Below, one piece after another: positions 5,162 through 13,331 of a stretch of DNA of 13,331 nucleotides. Below the pieces are notes generated by a model. That model saw only the letters and a program-made list of their open reading frames with translations, made no database searches and was not told the DNA's origin. A program made the position numbers and the translations under genes. The stretch is taken from assembly GCA_031406795.1 (NCBI GenBank), contig JANOHV010000158.1:1-13331 (forward strand), read 5' to 3'. Position 1 is the first letter of the stretch; every line of letters begins with the position of its first letter. The DNA is from DATDCY01 sp031406795 [NCBI: Candidatus Rokuibacteriota bacterium]. Its GTDB lineage: Bacteria > JAUVQV01.

Positions 5162-5303
5162 GCCCGGGTCATTCAGGAGGCCCTGATCCGCCCAGGCGGC
5201 GTTACCGCTCGCGTCGCTTGTGCGGCGCACATGAGTGCGCCTCCGCGCGCGCTACGCGGCTGCCTTGCCAGGACGAATCATGACGCTCCTGACTGACCCG
5301 GGC
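5162..5303. repeat. 142-bp imperfect palindrome with terminal inverted repeats (MITE-like or structured RNA)
   Basis: The outer ends GCCCGGGTCATTCAGGA (5162-5178) and TCCTGACTGACCCGGGC (5287-5303) are inverted repeats matching at 16 of 17 positions. Complementarity resumes inside (TGATCCGCCCAGGC against TGATTCGTCCTGGC in the other arm, 11 of 14), and the centre is a perfect 7-bp hairpin GGCGCAC-ATGA-GTGCGCC (5224-5241). The two 69-nt arms are equal in length around the ATGA loop. It begins immediately after the upstream stop codon. An 'AG' dinucleotide flanks both ends, too short to prove a target duplication. It could be a miniature transposable element, a decayed insertion-sequence end, or a long hairpin RNA/terminator. 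Confidence 0.6.
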
Positions 5304-5461
5304 AGCACGTTTACGAAAGCCTGTGCCGAGGTGCGAGCTGGTCGTGCACGTCGCCCATCGCTACGCTGGGGCTGAAACAATCGAGTTCGGGCCGGCAGCG
5401 CAGACGCACCTGCGGAGGGAGGGCCGCCGCACCGCACGTGCACGATCCCGTCCGCTTCTCC

Positions 5462-5490
5462 TTGATGGTCCGGACGCGGTGGGGTAGCAT
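5462..5490 (+). promoter_or_regulatory. Sigma70-type promoter giving a probably leaderless kinase mRNA
   Basis: TTGATG (5462-5467, 4/6 to TTGACA) and TAGCAT (5485-5490, 4/6 to TATAAT) are separated by exactly 17 bp. The ATG start codon at 5498 follows the -10 box by 7 nt, so transcription would begin at or next to the A of the start codon. No Shine-Dalgarno sequence precedes this ATG, consistent with leaderless translation. The -10 box also sits in the loop of a GGTGGGG/CCCCGCC dyad (5478-5497). Confidence 0.55.
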
Positions 5491-5497
5491 CCCCGCC

Positions 5498-6928
5498 ATG
5501 GCTCGCGTCCCCTTCCGCTTTACCCTCCGGTTCAAGCTCGTCGCGATGATGCTGCTGCTCTCGCTCGGGCTGGTCACCACCCTCGTGCTGCTTTATTACC
5601 AGTCCGAAAAGGTCCTCTACAACGAGTTCGAGCGCCGCACCTCCGAGCTCTCCCGGGCCATCCAGTTCGGCCTCGAGGAGGTCAGCGGCAGCGGCCCGCC
5701 CGACGAGAAGCGCCTCGAGGCCTACCTCAAACGGCTCAACCCGAAGGGGGTCCGGGAGATCTCCATCATCAACACGACCGACCGGATCGTCGCCAGCACC
5801 GACCCAAAGAACGTCGGCAAGTACATCACCCAGAGCAAGAAGGAGCTGATCTTCCAGGCCGAGCTGGGGCAGCCGCTGAAGAGCGAGGGGCAGGTCTACA
5901 ACGTCACGCTGCCGGTGATCTCGGGCGGCAAGCAGCTCGGCTACGTGAACCTGCGCATGAGCGCCGAAGACTTCGACCTCTTCCTGCGGACGAGCATGAA
6001 GCGCCGGATCGCCGCCGCGCTCGTCGTCTTCGCGCTCGGGACGATCGTCGCGGTCTACCTTGCGGGCCGGTACACCGCCCCCGTCGAACGGGTGGTGCGC
6101 GCCGCCGGCGCCGTGGCTGCCGGCGATCTCTCCGCCGAACTGCCGGTGGACCGGCGCGACGAGATCGGCGCGCTCGCCCAGAGCTTCAATTACATGGTCG
6201 GGCGCCTGCGCGACGAGCGCGACCTGCGCGAGCGGCTGCGCAAGGCGGAGCACCTGGCGGGCATCGGGCAGTTTTCCCAGAGCATCGCCCACGAGATCCG
6301 CAACCCGTTGAACTTCATCAGCCTCTCGATCGACCACCTGCGCGAGTCCTACCCGCCCACCGACCCCGCGGAGGCCGCGCAGTTCAACACGCTCTGCGAG
6401 AACATGAAGAAGGAGATCCAGCGGGTCAGCCGTTTCGCGCAGAGCTTTCTGGAATTCGGCCGACCGCTCGAGCTCAACCGCCGCGCGGTGGCGCTCGAAC
6501 CGCTCCTTGAGGGGGTTCTCTCGCTGGTTTCCGCCAAGGCCGAACACGAGCGGATCGCGGTCGTGCGCGACTTCGAGACGCTCCCCGAGCTTGAACTCGA
6601 CCCGGATTTCATCCGAACCTGCATCTACAACCTGATTCTCAACGCTTTCCAGGCGATGTCCGGCGGTGGTACCCTGACGCTACGCACCCGGGAGCTGTCC
6701 GGGACCCTGGCCCTCACCGTGGCCGACACGGGGATGGGGATACCGAAAGAGAAGCTCGCCAAGGTGTTCGACCCGTTCTTCACCACCAAGACCGAAGGCC
6801 TCGGGCTAGGGCTGGCACTGATCAAGCGCGTCATCGAAGAGCACGGCGGACGCGTGAGCATCGAGAGCGAAGAGGGGCACGGGAGCGCGGTGACGCTGCA
6901 CCTGCCGCTCGGGAAAGCGGAGGCGTAG
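5498..6928 (+). CDS. Membrane sensor histidine kinase (NtrB-like output, partner of the sigma54 regulator)
   Basis: The 476-residue kinase has TM1 at about 12-34, a periplasmic sensor of about 130 residues (35-166, mixed helix/strand, resembling a single Cache/PAS-like sensor), TM2 at about 171-189 and a HAMP linker (about 190-243). The HisKA domain has the phosphoacceptor in S262-I-A-H265-E-I-R-N-P270. The HATPase domain shows the N-box (N378, N382), G1 D410-T-G-M-G414, F-box FDPFFTTK (424-431) and G2 G434-L-G-L-G438. All catalytic motifs are intact. ATG 5498 is preferred to the in-frame ATGs at 5438 and 5465 because it places TM1 at a normal distance and fits the leaderless promoter. The regulator gene follows after 4 nt. 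The signal is unknown; the neighbouring cell-wall genes hint at envelope stress. Confidence 0.92.
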   Translation: MARVPFRFTLRFKLVAMMLLLSLGLVTTLVLLYYQSEKVLYNEFERRTSELSRAIQFGLEEVSGSGPPDEKRLEAYLKRLNPKGVREISIINTTDRIVASTDPKNVGKYITQSKKELIFQAELGQPLKSEGQVYNVTLPVISGGKQLGYVNLRMSAEDFDLFLRTSMKRRIAAALVVFALGTIVAVYLAGRYTAPVERVVRAAGAVAAGDLSAELPVDRRDEIGALAQSFNYMVGRLRDERDLRERLRKAEHLAGIGQFSQSIAHEIRNPLNFISLSIDHLRESYPPTDPAEAAQFNTLCENMKKEIQRVSRFAQSFLEFGRPLELNRRAVALEPLLEGVLSLVSAKAEHERIAVVRDFETLPELELDPDFIRTCIYNLILNAFQAMSGGGTLTLRTRELSGTLALTVADTGMGIPKEKLAKVFDPFFTTKTEGLGLGLALIKRVIEEHGGRVSIESEEGHGSAVTLHLPLGKAEA

Positions 6929-6932
6929 CGGC

Positions 6933-8306
<1,374 letters not shown>

Positions 8307-8310
8307 CCGT

Positions 8311-8412
8311 GCGAGCTCCGGGGCCGGGATTCGTCTGCGTGCGCGAGGCGACGGGGGCGTCCCTTCGGTCGTGCGTCTGCGCCGCCGGCCCGGAACCGTG
8401 CCCGGAGCTCGC
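8311..8412. repeat. 102-bp element bounded by a perfect 12-bp inverted repeat
   Basis: GCGAGCTCCGGG (8311-8322) and CCCGGAGCTCGC (8401-8412) are perfect complements around a 78-nt interior. GCCGG (8323-8327) can pair with CCGGC (8385-8389), extending the stem past an 11-nt bulge. It starts 4 nt after the regulator stop codon. It could be a long hairpin stabilising or ending the kinase-regulator mRNA, a small RNA or a short mobile element; no U-tract follows it directly. Confidence 0.5.
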
Positions 8413-8431
8413 GGACTCGTAACTCGCCCTT

Positions 8432-8457
8432 CGGGCTCAAACAACGAGCCCGCGTTT
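8432..8457 (+). terminator. Candidate Rho-independent terminator of the two-component operon
   Basis: CGGGCTC (8432-8438), a 7-nt loop AAACAAC and GAGCCCG (8446-8452) make a perfect 7-bp GC-rich stem, followed by CGTTTCCT. The U-run is short, so efficiency is uncertain, but position and stem fit a terminator in a GC-rich genome. Confidence 0.45.
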
Positions 8458-8623
8458 CCTGCGGAAACCGCCCCGGGCCTGGTTCCAGGCTGATCGGCGG
8501 CTCCGCGCATCTTCCCTCAGGGACGCCCCTGCCGCCTCGCTGAAGCAAGTGCCGATGAGCCGGTTGTTGGCGGCTGCCGGGGTGATGCGCAACTCCGTTC
8601 GGGTACAGGAGTATCATCAAACG

Positions 8624-11600
8624 ATGAGCGTTTGGCGCAGGATCTTCGTGGTTCTGATTGCCGGTTCCGTTGGGCTGTGCCTCGCGCACGGTCCCGCCGG
8701 GGCGGCCGCGTACTCGCCCTGGTCCTACTTCGACAAGACTCGCGGTCTCGCGGAGAACACCGTGCAGGCGATTGCCCCGGACGGCGAGGGGGGGCTGTGG
8801 ATCGGCACGCGCGGCGGCTTGAGCCATTTTGACGGGACACTCTGGCGGACGCTGACCGTCGCCGACGGACTTCCCGATGACGACGTGCACAGCCTCGCCC
8901 CTGAGGCGGACGGGCTCTGGGTCGGGGCGGGAAACGGCTTCGGCCGCATCAGGGACGGACGCTGGGGCCGCCTGGGGCTTCCCGATTCCTCGACGGGCCG
9001 GCGCGGAAGGGTGGTCGTGGTAACGGACCGCACCGGGGTCAGCTGGCTCGGCCATACGGGCGGCCTGCTGCGCTTCGATCGCGCCGCGGGGACTCTCGAG
9101 CCGGTTGCGGAAGTCGCGGGGCAACCGGTCGGCGCGCTGCTCGTCGACCGCTCCGGGCGCTTCTGGGCAGGCGTCGGCGGTGATTTGTGGCTGCGCGAGG
9201 GGGAGGCGTGGCGGCGGGTCGAGGAGGCCTCCCGGCTGCCCTGCGGAGCCGTGACTGCGCTCTTCGAGGACGCCAGCGGCACGGTCTGGTGCGGCGGCGA
9301 GCGCGGCGTGGCGGAGTTCGACGGCTCCTCCTGGCGCCCGGCCCGGCTCGGCGTCCAGGTTCCGGCGACCGCCGTGACCGCACTGGCCGAGGACGGCGAG
9401 GGCCGCCTCTGGGTCGGGACCAAGGCGGGTGCGGGGTACTCGGACGGCTACGAGTGGCACTGGTTCACTTCCGACTCGGGGTTGCCGGCGGACGAGGTGC
9501 TCGCGCTGGCCGCCGATCGCAACGGTTCGATCTGGATCGGCACCACGCGCGGGCTCGCCCGCTTCGACACCACCTGGTCCGTCCCGGCCGTCACCCAACG
9601 CGAGGGGGTCTCCCCGCGCGCGCCCCTGTTCCTCGGCAGCGACGGCTCGCTCTACATCGGCGCGGAGCAGGGATTCATCGTCCTGCGGGGTCGCGCGGTC
9701 GAGACGGTTGGGGCGCGCGAGCACCTCGACGGGCGGGTGCGCTGCTTCGCCGAGGGTGCGGAGGGGGATCTCTGGGTGGGGACCGACCACGGGCTGGTGC
9801 GCTACGACGGCTCCGTGCGCGAGCAGCACCTCCCCGAGGTGAAGTCGGTCATGGTCGAGCGCGATTGGGGTGCCGTGGAGGCCGTCCAGGTTTCCGTCTG
9901 CGACCGGACTCACGGGCTGACCGATGCCGCCGTGACGGCGCTCGCCACCGATGCGGAGGGCGGGGTCTGGGTCGGCACCGCGCGGGGATTGAGCCGACTG
10001 CACGAGGGGGCGTGGACCTGCCCGCCGGAGGCCGGCGCGGCGGGTGTCGGCCCACAACGGGACGCCGTTGCGGCGCTCGAAACCGACCAGCGCGGGCGCC
10101 TGTGGACCGGGACGTCCAAGGGGCTCTGGGCGCTCGAGGACGGATCCTGGCGGCGGTACGGGGTGGACGACGGCCTGGCCGCCGACACCGTGACTGCTCT
10201 TCTGGCGGACCGCACCGGTCGTCTCTGGGTGGGGACGGAGCGGGGGCTCAGCCGCCTGCAGGGGGATTCCTGGGTGTCCCTCGGCTCCCGTCAGGGGCTC
10301 GTGAGCGACCGGGTGCTGACGTTGTTCGAGGACGCGGGCGGCCGGGTCTGGATCGGCACGCAGGAGGGGGTGTCCTATTTCGACCACGATCTCTGGGGCG
10401 GCTTCGGCGAGCAGGACGGGCTGCCGTCGTCCCGGATCGAGTCGATCGCCGAAGTCGACGGCACGCTCTGGTTCGCTGCCGAGGATCGCCTGAGCGTCCA
10501 CCGCCCCGACCGCTCGCCGCCCCGGACCCGGATCACCAATGCGCCGATCGGACCGCTTGCCGCGCCGTCCTATGTCTTCGAGCTAGCCGGCGGCGACCTT
10601 GAAACACCGCCCCGACGCCTGCGCTACTCCTGGCGGATCGACGGCGGCCCTTGGTCGGGCTGGTCCGCCGAGACGCTGGCGAAGGTCACCGATCTGGTGA
10701 ACGGCAGCCATCTCTTCGAGGCGCGCTGTCTCGATGCGGAACTCAACGTGGACCCGACGCCCGCCGCGGTCAGCTTCGAGGTCAACACCGGTCTCTTCGA
10801 CCTGGAGCTGGTGGAGGCCTCCTTCGGCCCGCTCTATGCGTCGCTCTACCAGTTCTACGCGAGCGACCCGGAGTACGCGCGGCGCCCGGCCGGGCTCGTG
10901 CGGGTCCGCAACCGCTACGACCGGCCGCTGCGCGTCAAGATCAGCGCCTTTCTCCCCGAACTGATGGATTTCCCGACCGACGCAGTCGTGAGCATCCCCG
11001 CCGGCGAGACGGTGCGGGTGCCGCTGCGCGTGGAGCTGAGCGACCGCGCCCTCGATCTCGAGCGCACCGAGTCGCGCCAGTTGCGTCTGACGCTGCAGTA
11101 CGCCATCGAGGGCGAGCGCAAGGAGTCCGAGAGCACGCACGCGGTGACCGTCATCGAGAAGCACGGGATGGCCTGGGAGGAGCCCGAGCGCATCGGCCTG
11201 TACGTGACCCACCTCGACGACGCGGTGGAGCGCTTCGCGCGCGACACCGTGCGCGGCTTCCGCGAGGACGAGCGCGGCGCGATCGTCTACGACAACCTGC
11301 TGCGCGCGATGGAGTTGTTCGACGCGCTGGCGGCCTACGGCGTGCGCTACGTCCCTGATCCCGGGAACCCCTACGGCGGGATCGTCCCCGGCCGGCCGGT
11401 GCTCGACACGGTTCGCCTGCCGCGCGAGACGCTGCGGCTGCGCTCCGGCGATTGCGACGACCTGGCGGTGCTCTACGCGGCGCTGCTCGAGAACATCGGT
11501 ATCGACACCGCGCTGGTCGACCTCTACGACCACGTCTTCGTGATGTTCGACACCGGTCTGACGGCGCGCAGCCTCGATCAGCTCGCGCGCGATCCGGGCC

Positions 11601-12277
11601 TGCTGCGTGTCGATGCCCGCGGGCGGGTCTGGGTCCCGGTCGAGGTCACCCTGGTCGGGGGCTCCTTCAGCGATGCGTGGGAGTCGGCGGCCGCGACGCT
11701 CGCAACCCGGCCCCACGCGGTGATCGAACTGCGCGAGGCCTGGAAGAAATATCCCCCGCTGCGACCGCGCGAGCCGGCGCCGGACATCAACGCCCCGCCG
11801 ACGGCGGCGGTGCGCGCGCTCTTCGCCGAGGACCTGCGCCGGCAGGAGGAAGCGCTCACGAGTCCCCGGATGCGCGAGCTGGCGCAGCGGATCGCGCTCG
11901 AACCGCAGGATGCCGTGGCGCTCAATGCGCTCGGGGTGCTGCTGGCCCGCCATGGCTATCTCGGCCGCGCCGCGGCGCACTTCGAGCGCGTGATCGAGCT
12001 GCTGCCCGATTTCGCCGGCGGGTATGGCAATCTCGGCAACATCCTGTACGAGCAGGGGAAGTACCCGGAGGCGGTGCGCCGGTACGAGGAGGCGCTCGCC
12101 CGGGCGGAGCGGCCCGAGGTCCACGTGGAACTGGCGCTCACCTGGTGTGAAGTGGGGAAGTTCGATCGCGCCCGCGAGCACTACCAGCGGGCGATGCAGA
12201 TCGACCAGTCACGTGCCCCCGCACCGGTCGGAGCTCCGGCCGGGGACCGGATCGGGGGCGGGACGGGGTCGCCGTGA
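8624..12277 (+). CDS. Exported 14-blade regulator-propeller / Y_Y_Y / transglutaminase-like / TPR protein
   Basis: The 1217-residue protein has a Sec signal (hydrophobic 8-20, cleavage near A28-A29). Fourteen Reg_prop blades follow, with the pattern LWxGTxxGLxRFD near residues 58, 98, 141, 180, 221, 262, 303, 343, 383, 448, 493, 534, 575 and 615; this is enough for two 7-blade propellers. Residues 632-722 look like a Y_Y_Y beta-sandwich, and 723-845 like another beta-sandwich. A transglutaminase-like fold (about 855-1015) has catalytic C944 (SGDCDDLAVLYAALL) and H970 (YDHVFVMF), with the third position likely E1007 (WVPVEVT) in place of Asp. Three TPRs cover 1097-1196, then a Gly/Pro tail. 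No membrane helix or kinase domain follows the propellers, unlike hybrid two-component systems. ATG 8624 is chosen over 8549 because it gives a proper signal peptide; AGGAG lies 12 nt upstream. It could sense or bind a polymer and process peptides or amides in the periplasm; its substrate is unknown. Confidence 0.88.
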   Translation: MSVWRRIFVVLIAGSVGLCLAHGPAGAAAYSPWSYFDKTRGLAENTVQAIAPDGEGGLWIGTRGGLSHFDGTLWRTLTVADGLPDDDVHSLAPEADGLWVGAGNGFGRIRDGRWGRLGLPDSSTGRRGRVVVVTDRTGVSWLGHTGGLLRFDRAAGTLEPVAEVAGQPVGALLVDRSGRFWAGVGGDLWLREGEAWRRVEEASRLPCGAVTALFEDASGTVWCGGERGVAEFDGSSWRPARLGVQVPATAVTALAEDGEGRLWVGTKAGAGYSDGYEWHWFTSDSGLPADEVLALAADRNGSIWIGTTRGLARFDTTWSVPAVTQREGVSPRAPLFLGSDGSLYIGAEQGFIVLRGRAVETVGAREHLDGRVRCFAEGAEGDLWVGTDHGLVRYDGSVREQHLPEVKSVMVERDWGAVEAVQVSVCDRTHGLTDAAVTALATDAEGGVWVGTARGLSRLHEGAWTCPPEAGAAGVGPQRDAVAALETDQRGRLWTGTSKGLWALEDGSWRRYGVDDGLAADTVTALLADRTGRLWVGTERGLSRLQGDSWVSLGSRQGLVSDRVLTLFEDAGGRVWIGTQEGVSYFDHDLWGGFGEQDGLPSSRIESIAEVDGTLWFAAEDRLSVHRPDRSPPRTRITNAPIGPLAAPSYVFELAGGDLETPPRRLRYSWRIDGGPWSGWSAETLAKVTDLVNGSHLFEARCLDAELNVDPTPAAVSFEVNTGLFDLELVEASFGPLYASLYQFYASDPEYARRPAGLVRVRNRYDRPLRVKISAFLPELMDFPTDAVVSIPAGETVRVPLRVELSDRALDLERTESRQLRLTLQYAIEGERKESESTHAVTVIEKHGMAWEEPERIGLYVTHLDDAVERFARDTVRGFREDERGAIVYDNLLRAMELFDALAAYGVRYVPDPGNPYGGIVPGRPVLDTVRLPRETLRLRSGDCDDLAVLYAALLENIGIDTALVDLYDHVFVMFDTGLTARSLDQLARDPGLLRVDARGRVWVPVEVTLVGGSFSDAWESAAATLATRPHAVIELREAWKKYPPLRPREPAPDINAPPTAAVRALFAEDLRRQEEALTSPRMRELAQRIALEPQDAVALNALGVLLARHGYLGRAAAHFERVIELLPDFAGGYGNLGNILYEQGKYPEAVRRYEEALARAERPEVHVELALTWCEVGKFDRAREHYQRAMQIDQSRAPAPVGAPAGDRIGGGTGSP

Positions 12278-12287
12278 GGGTGGTACA

Positions 12288-12312
12288 CTCCGGGCAGGGT
12301 ACCGTCCCGGAG
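12288..12312 (+). repeat. 7-bp hairpin in the leader of the FecR-like gene
   Basis: CTCCGGG (12288-12294) and CCCGGAG (12306-12312) are perfect complements with an 11-nt loop in the 86-nt gap after the propeller gene. A possible extended -10 box, TG-G-TACACT (12281-12289), overlaps its left side, but no -35 hexamer is visible. It may be a weak attenuator or processing site; no U-tract follows. Confidence 0.3.
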
Positions 12313-12363
12313 GGGGTGAAACCGGGGGATGCCGCCACGAAGCGCGGCGAAAGGGGGAGGGAC

Positions 12364-12828
12364 ATGGGACGCAGGGCATGGTTCGTTGCAGCAGCGATTC
12401 TGGCGGTGATGGCGAGCGGGTCCGTCGCGGTCCGGGCGGAAGGTCCGATGCCGCTCGGGATCGTGGTCGCCGTCACGGGGAACGTGGAGGTCGGCCGCGA
12501 CGGGGTCTGGCAGCCGGCGGTGGCCAAGCTCCATCTCTTCGAGGGGCAGACGATCCGCACCGCGGCGGCCGCAGGCGTCGAGATTCTCTTCGAAGGTGAG
12601 GTTCCCGCGAAGCTCGGCGAGAAAACCGAAGTTGCGGTGGTCGACCTGCTGCTGATGGCGCAACTCGAAAAAGCCAAGGCGAAGATCGGGGCGCCGGCGG
12701 GCAGCACGAAAGCCACGCTCGAAGTCACGCCGCTGACGGGCGTGCGCGGCACCGAGAAGACCGAGGAGAAGGCCGGGGAACTCAAGCGCGAGCACTACTG
12801 GAACGAGAACGCGCCCGCCGCGAAGTAG
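12364..12828 (+). CDS. Exported FecR-like domain protein (154 aa)
   Basis: ATG 12364 follows AGGGGGAGG (12352-12360); the in-frame upstream GTG 12274 would add a non-signal extension. A Sec signal (1-25, cleavage after V-R-A25) precedes a FecR-like beta domain: V35-AVTGNVEV, then F59-EGQTIRTAAAAGVEILF and a 'TPLTGVRGTE' strand near 122-131, the usual sequence 'xGxV...G..I.T....A.I.F......VRGT'. It is shorter than iron-signalling FecR proteins and lacks their cytoplasmic anti-sigma region, so it belongs to the periplasmic single-domain type. The next gene, a CHASE2 protein, starts 4 nt after the stop. In known genomes FecR-domain proteins often sit beside CHASE2-containing cyclases, supporting a joint sensing role. 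Confidence 0.8.
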   Translation: MGRRAWFVAAAILAVMASGSVAVRAEGPMPLGIVVAVTGNVEVGRDGVWQPAVAKLHLFEGQTIRTAAAAGVEILFEGEVPAKLGEKTEVAVVDLLLMAQLEKAKAKIGAPAGSTKATLEVTPLTGVRGTEKTEEKAGELKREHYWNENAPAAK

Positions 12829-12832
12829 CGGC

Positions 12833-13331
12833 ATGGTCAAACCTTCGGTGGGGCGGGGTCTGCTGCGCTCCGCCCTGCTCGGGCTGCTGGTCGCGACCCT
12901 GGCGGTGCTCGTCAACGGCACGGAGCTCTTTCGCGCCTTCGAGTTGCGGACTGTCGATTTGCGCTTCCGGCTGCGCGGCTCCCGCCCCGTCGCCTCGCCG
13001 CTCGCGGTCGTTTTCATCGGCGAGGACAGCATCGCGGCCTACGGGCGCTGGCCGTGGAGCTGGGACTACCACGCCCTGCTCGTCGACGCGCTCAAGCGGG
13101 CCGGCGCGCGACTGGTGCTCTTCGACATCCTCTTCGCCGAGGCCCCGTCGCGCCTCGACGAGCGGATGCTCGCGGGTGCGGCGCGCAAGGCCGGGAACGT
13201 CCAGTTCATCTCCTCGTTCGGGAAGCTCGTGCCGCCCGATCCGTCGGCGGACGACCGGCTGCTCACCGGAAGCGCGCGGACCGAGCCGCGGGGGGGGGTC
13301 CGCGCGCCCGCCCCCCGCCACGGGCCCGCCC
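12833..13331 (+). CDS. N-terminal part of a CHASE2-domain membrane sensor (probable cyclase or kinase), truncated by the window
   Basis: ATG 12833 is followed by an open frame to the window edge (166 codons). A membrane helix at about 11-28 precedes a CHASE2 domain with its usual landmarks: F36-ELRTVDLRFRLRG, V59-VFIGEDSIAAYGRWPW and the helix-strand A84-LLVDALKRAGARLVLFDILF, which resembles 'I.EAL..AGA..I.FDI.F'. CHASE2 proteins usually continue with three membrane helices and a guanylate/adenylate cyclase, kinase or GGDEF output; this is not visible here. The last 15 codons contain a nine-G run (13290-13298) and low-complexity GC sequence, so the terminal residues may be unreliable. Confidence 0.82.
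   Translation, partial: MVKPSVGRGLLRSALLGLLVATLAVLVNGTELFRAFELRTVDLRFRLRGSRPVASPLAVVFIGEDSIAAYGRWPWSWDYHALLVDALKRAGARLVLFDILFAEAPSRLDERMLAGAARKAGNVQFISSFGKLVPPDPSADDRLLTGSARTEPRGGVRAPAPRHGPA

Larger units (their letters stand above)
5162..5497. other. Gene-free stretch between the transpeptidase cluster and the two-component system
   Basis: No coding frame with an RBS and protein-like composition is visible. The first 142 bp are the imperfect palindrome at 5162-5303. The middle (5304-5461) has no clear repeat or gene; minus-strand frames reading through it have no recognisable domain. The last 36 bp hold the leaderless promoter of the kinase gene. The palindrome's small central hairpin may also serve as the terminator of the upstream cluster. 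Confidence 0.65.
8307..8623. other. Gene-free, hairpin-rich stretch after the two-component system
   Basis: No gene is seen. It contains a 12-bp inverted repeat bounding 8311-8412, a terminator-like hairpin at 8432-8452, GTTTCC-TGC-GGAAAC (8454-8468) and GCCTGG-TT-CCAGGC (8477-8490), one after another. The last 130 bp have no clear structure apart from a possible -10 box TATCAT (8612-8617) just before the next gene. Confidence 0.7.

Noticed and set aside
5311-5580. Minus-strand frame of 89 codons in the gap before the kinase, as a remnant gene
   Set aside because: No RBS, no domain, and it begins inside the kinase gene; at most a decayed sequence.
5252-6547. Minus-strand open frame of 431 codons opposite the histidine kinase
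   Set aside because: Shadow of the kinase frame, which has every catalytic motif; the antisense product has no recognisable fold.
8612-8617. TATCAT as a leaderless-type promoter for the propeller gene
   Set aside because: A good -10 match 6 nt before ATG 8624, but no -35 hexamer at 16-18 bp, and an AGGAG ribosome-binding sequence overlaps the region; kept only as a possibility.
12313-12350. Cobalamin-riboswitch-like words (GGTGAAACC, GCCGCCACG) in the FecR leader
   Set aside because: Only short words match; the conserved core, B12-box order and flanking stems are absent, and the downstream gene is not a cobalamin gene.

Overview
The window is 13.3 kb of high-GC DNA from a Gram-negative bacterium. 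Two outer-membrane-type lipoproteins, periplasmic L,D-transpeptidase-type enzymes, a sigma54 activator, a CRP/FNR-type operator and a FecR/CHASE2 pair all fit a Desulfobacterota/Desulfuromonadota-like ('deltaproteobacterial') organism. That placement is inference; no rRNA or marker gene is present. The right edge is low-complexity GC sequence and may be a contig end.

Layout. (1) 1-303: the 3' end of a Gly-rich, basic protein, then a 57-residue Cys-rich small protein. (2) 1686-353, minus strand: a two-gene operon, a small cupin and a membrane polyferredoxin of the NapH/YccM/CcoG type. It is preceded by a CRP/FNR-type box placed exactly as in class II FNR promoters. (3) 1921-5161, plus strand: a strong sigma54 (-24/-12) promoter, an Ala/Lys-rich helical lipoprotein ending in KGKKKK, a lipoprotein carrying a YkuD domain, a membrane-anchored YkuD L,D-transpeptidase and an exported protein of unknown function. 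(4) 5162-5303: a 142-bp imperfect palindrome. (5) 5462-8306: a histidine kinase, apparently read from a leaderless promoter, and an NtrC-type sigma54-activating response regulator. (6) 8307-8623: a gene-free stretch full of inverted repeats. (7) 8624-12277: a 1217-residue exported protein with 14 'two-component regulator propeller' blades, a Y_Y_Y-like domain, a transglutaminase-like domain and three TPRs, but no kinase. (8) 12364-13331: a FecR-like exported protein and the start of a CHASE2-domain membrane protein.

How the genes may work together. The sigma54 promoter before the lipoprotein/transpeptidase cluster and the sigma54-dependent two-component system just downstream suggest that this envelope module is switched on by the adjacent HK-RR pair. 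The module looks like a larger, regulated counterpart of the Braun lipoprotein system: an abundant helical lipoprotein with a lysine tail next to enzymes of the family that attaches Lpp to peptidoglycan. The lipoprotein and the helical part of the first YkuD protein appear related by eye. The propeller/transglutaminase/TPR protein, the FecR-like protein and the CHASE2 protein form a second set of extracytoplasmic sensing proteins, perhaps feeding a nucleotide cyclase or kinase whose output domain lies beyond the window. The functional links are inference; the motifs and geometries are read directly from the sequence.
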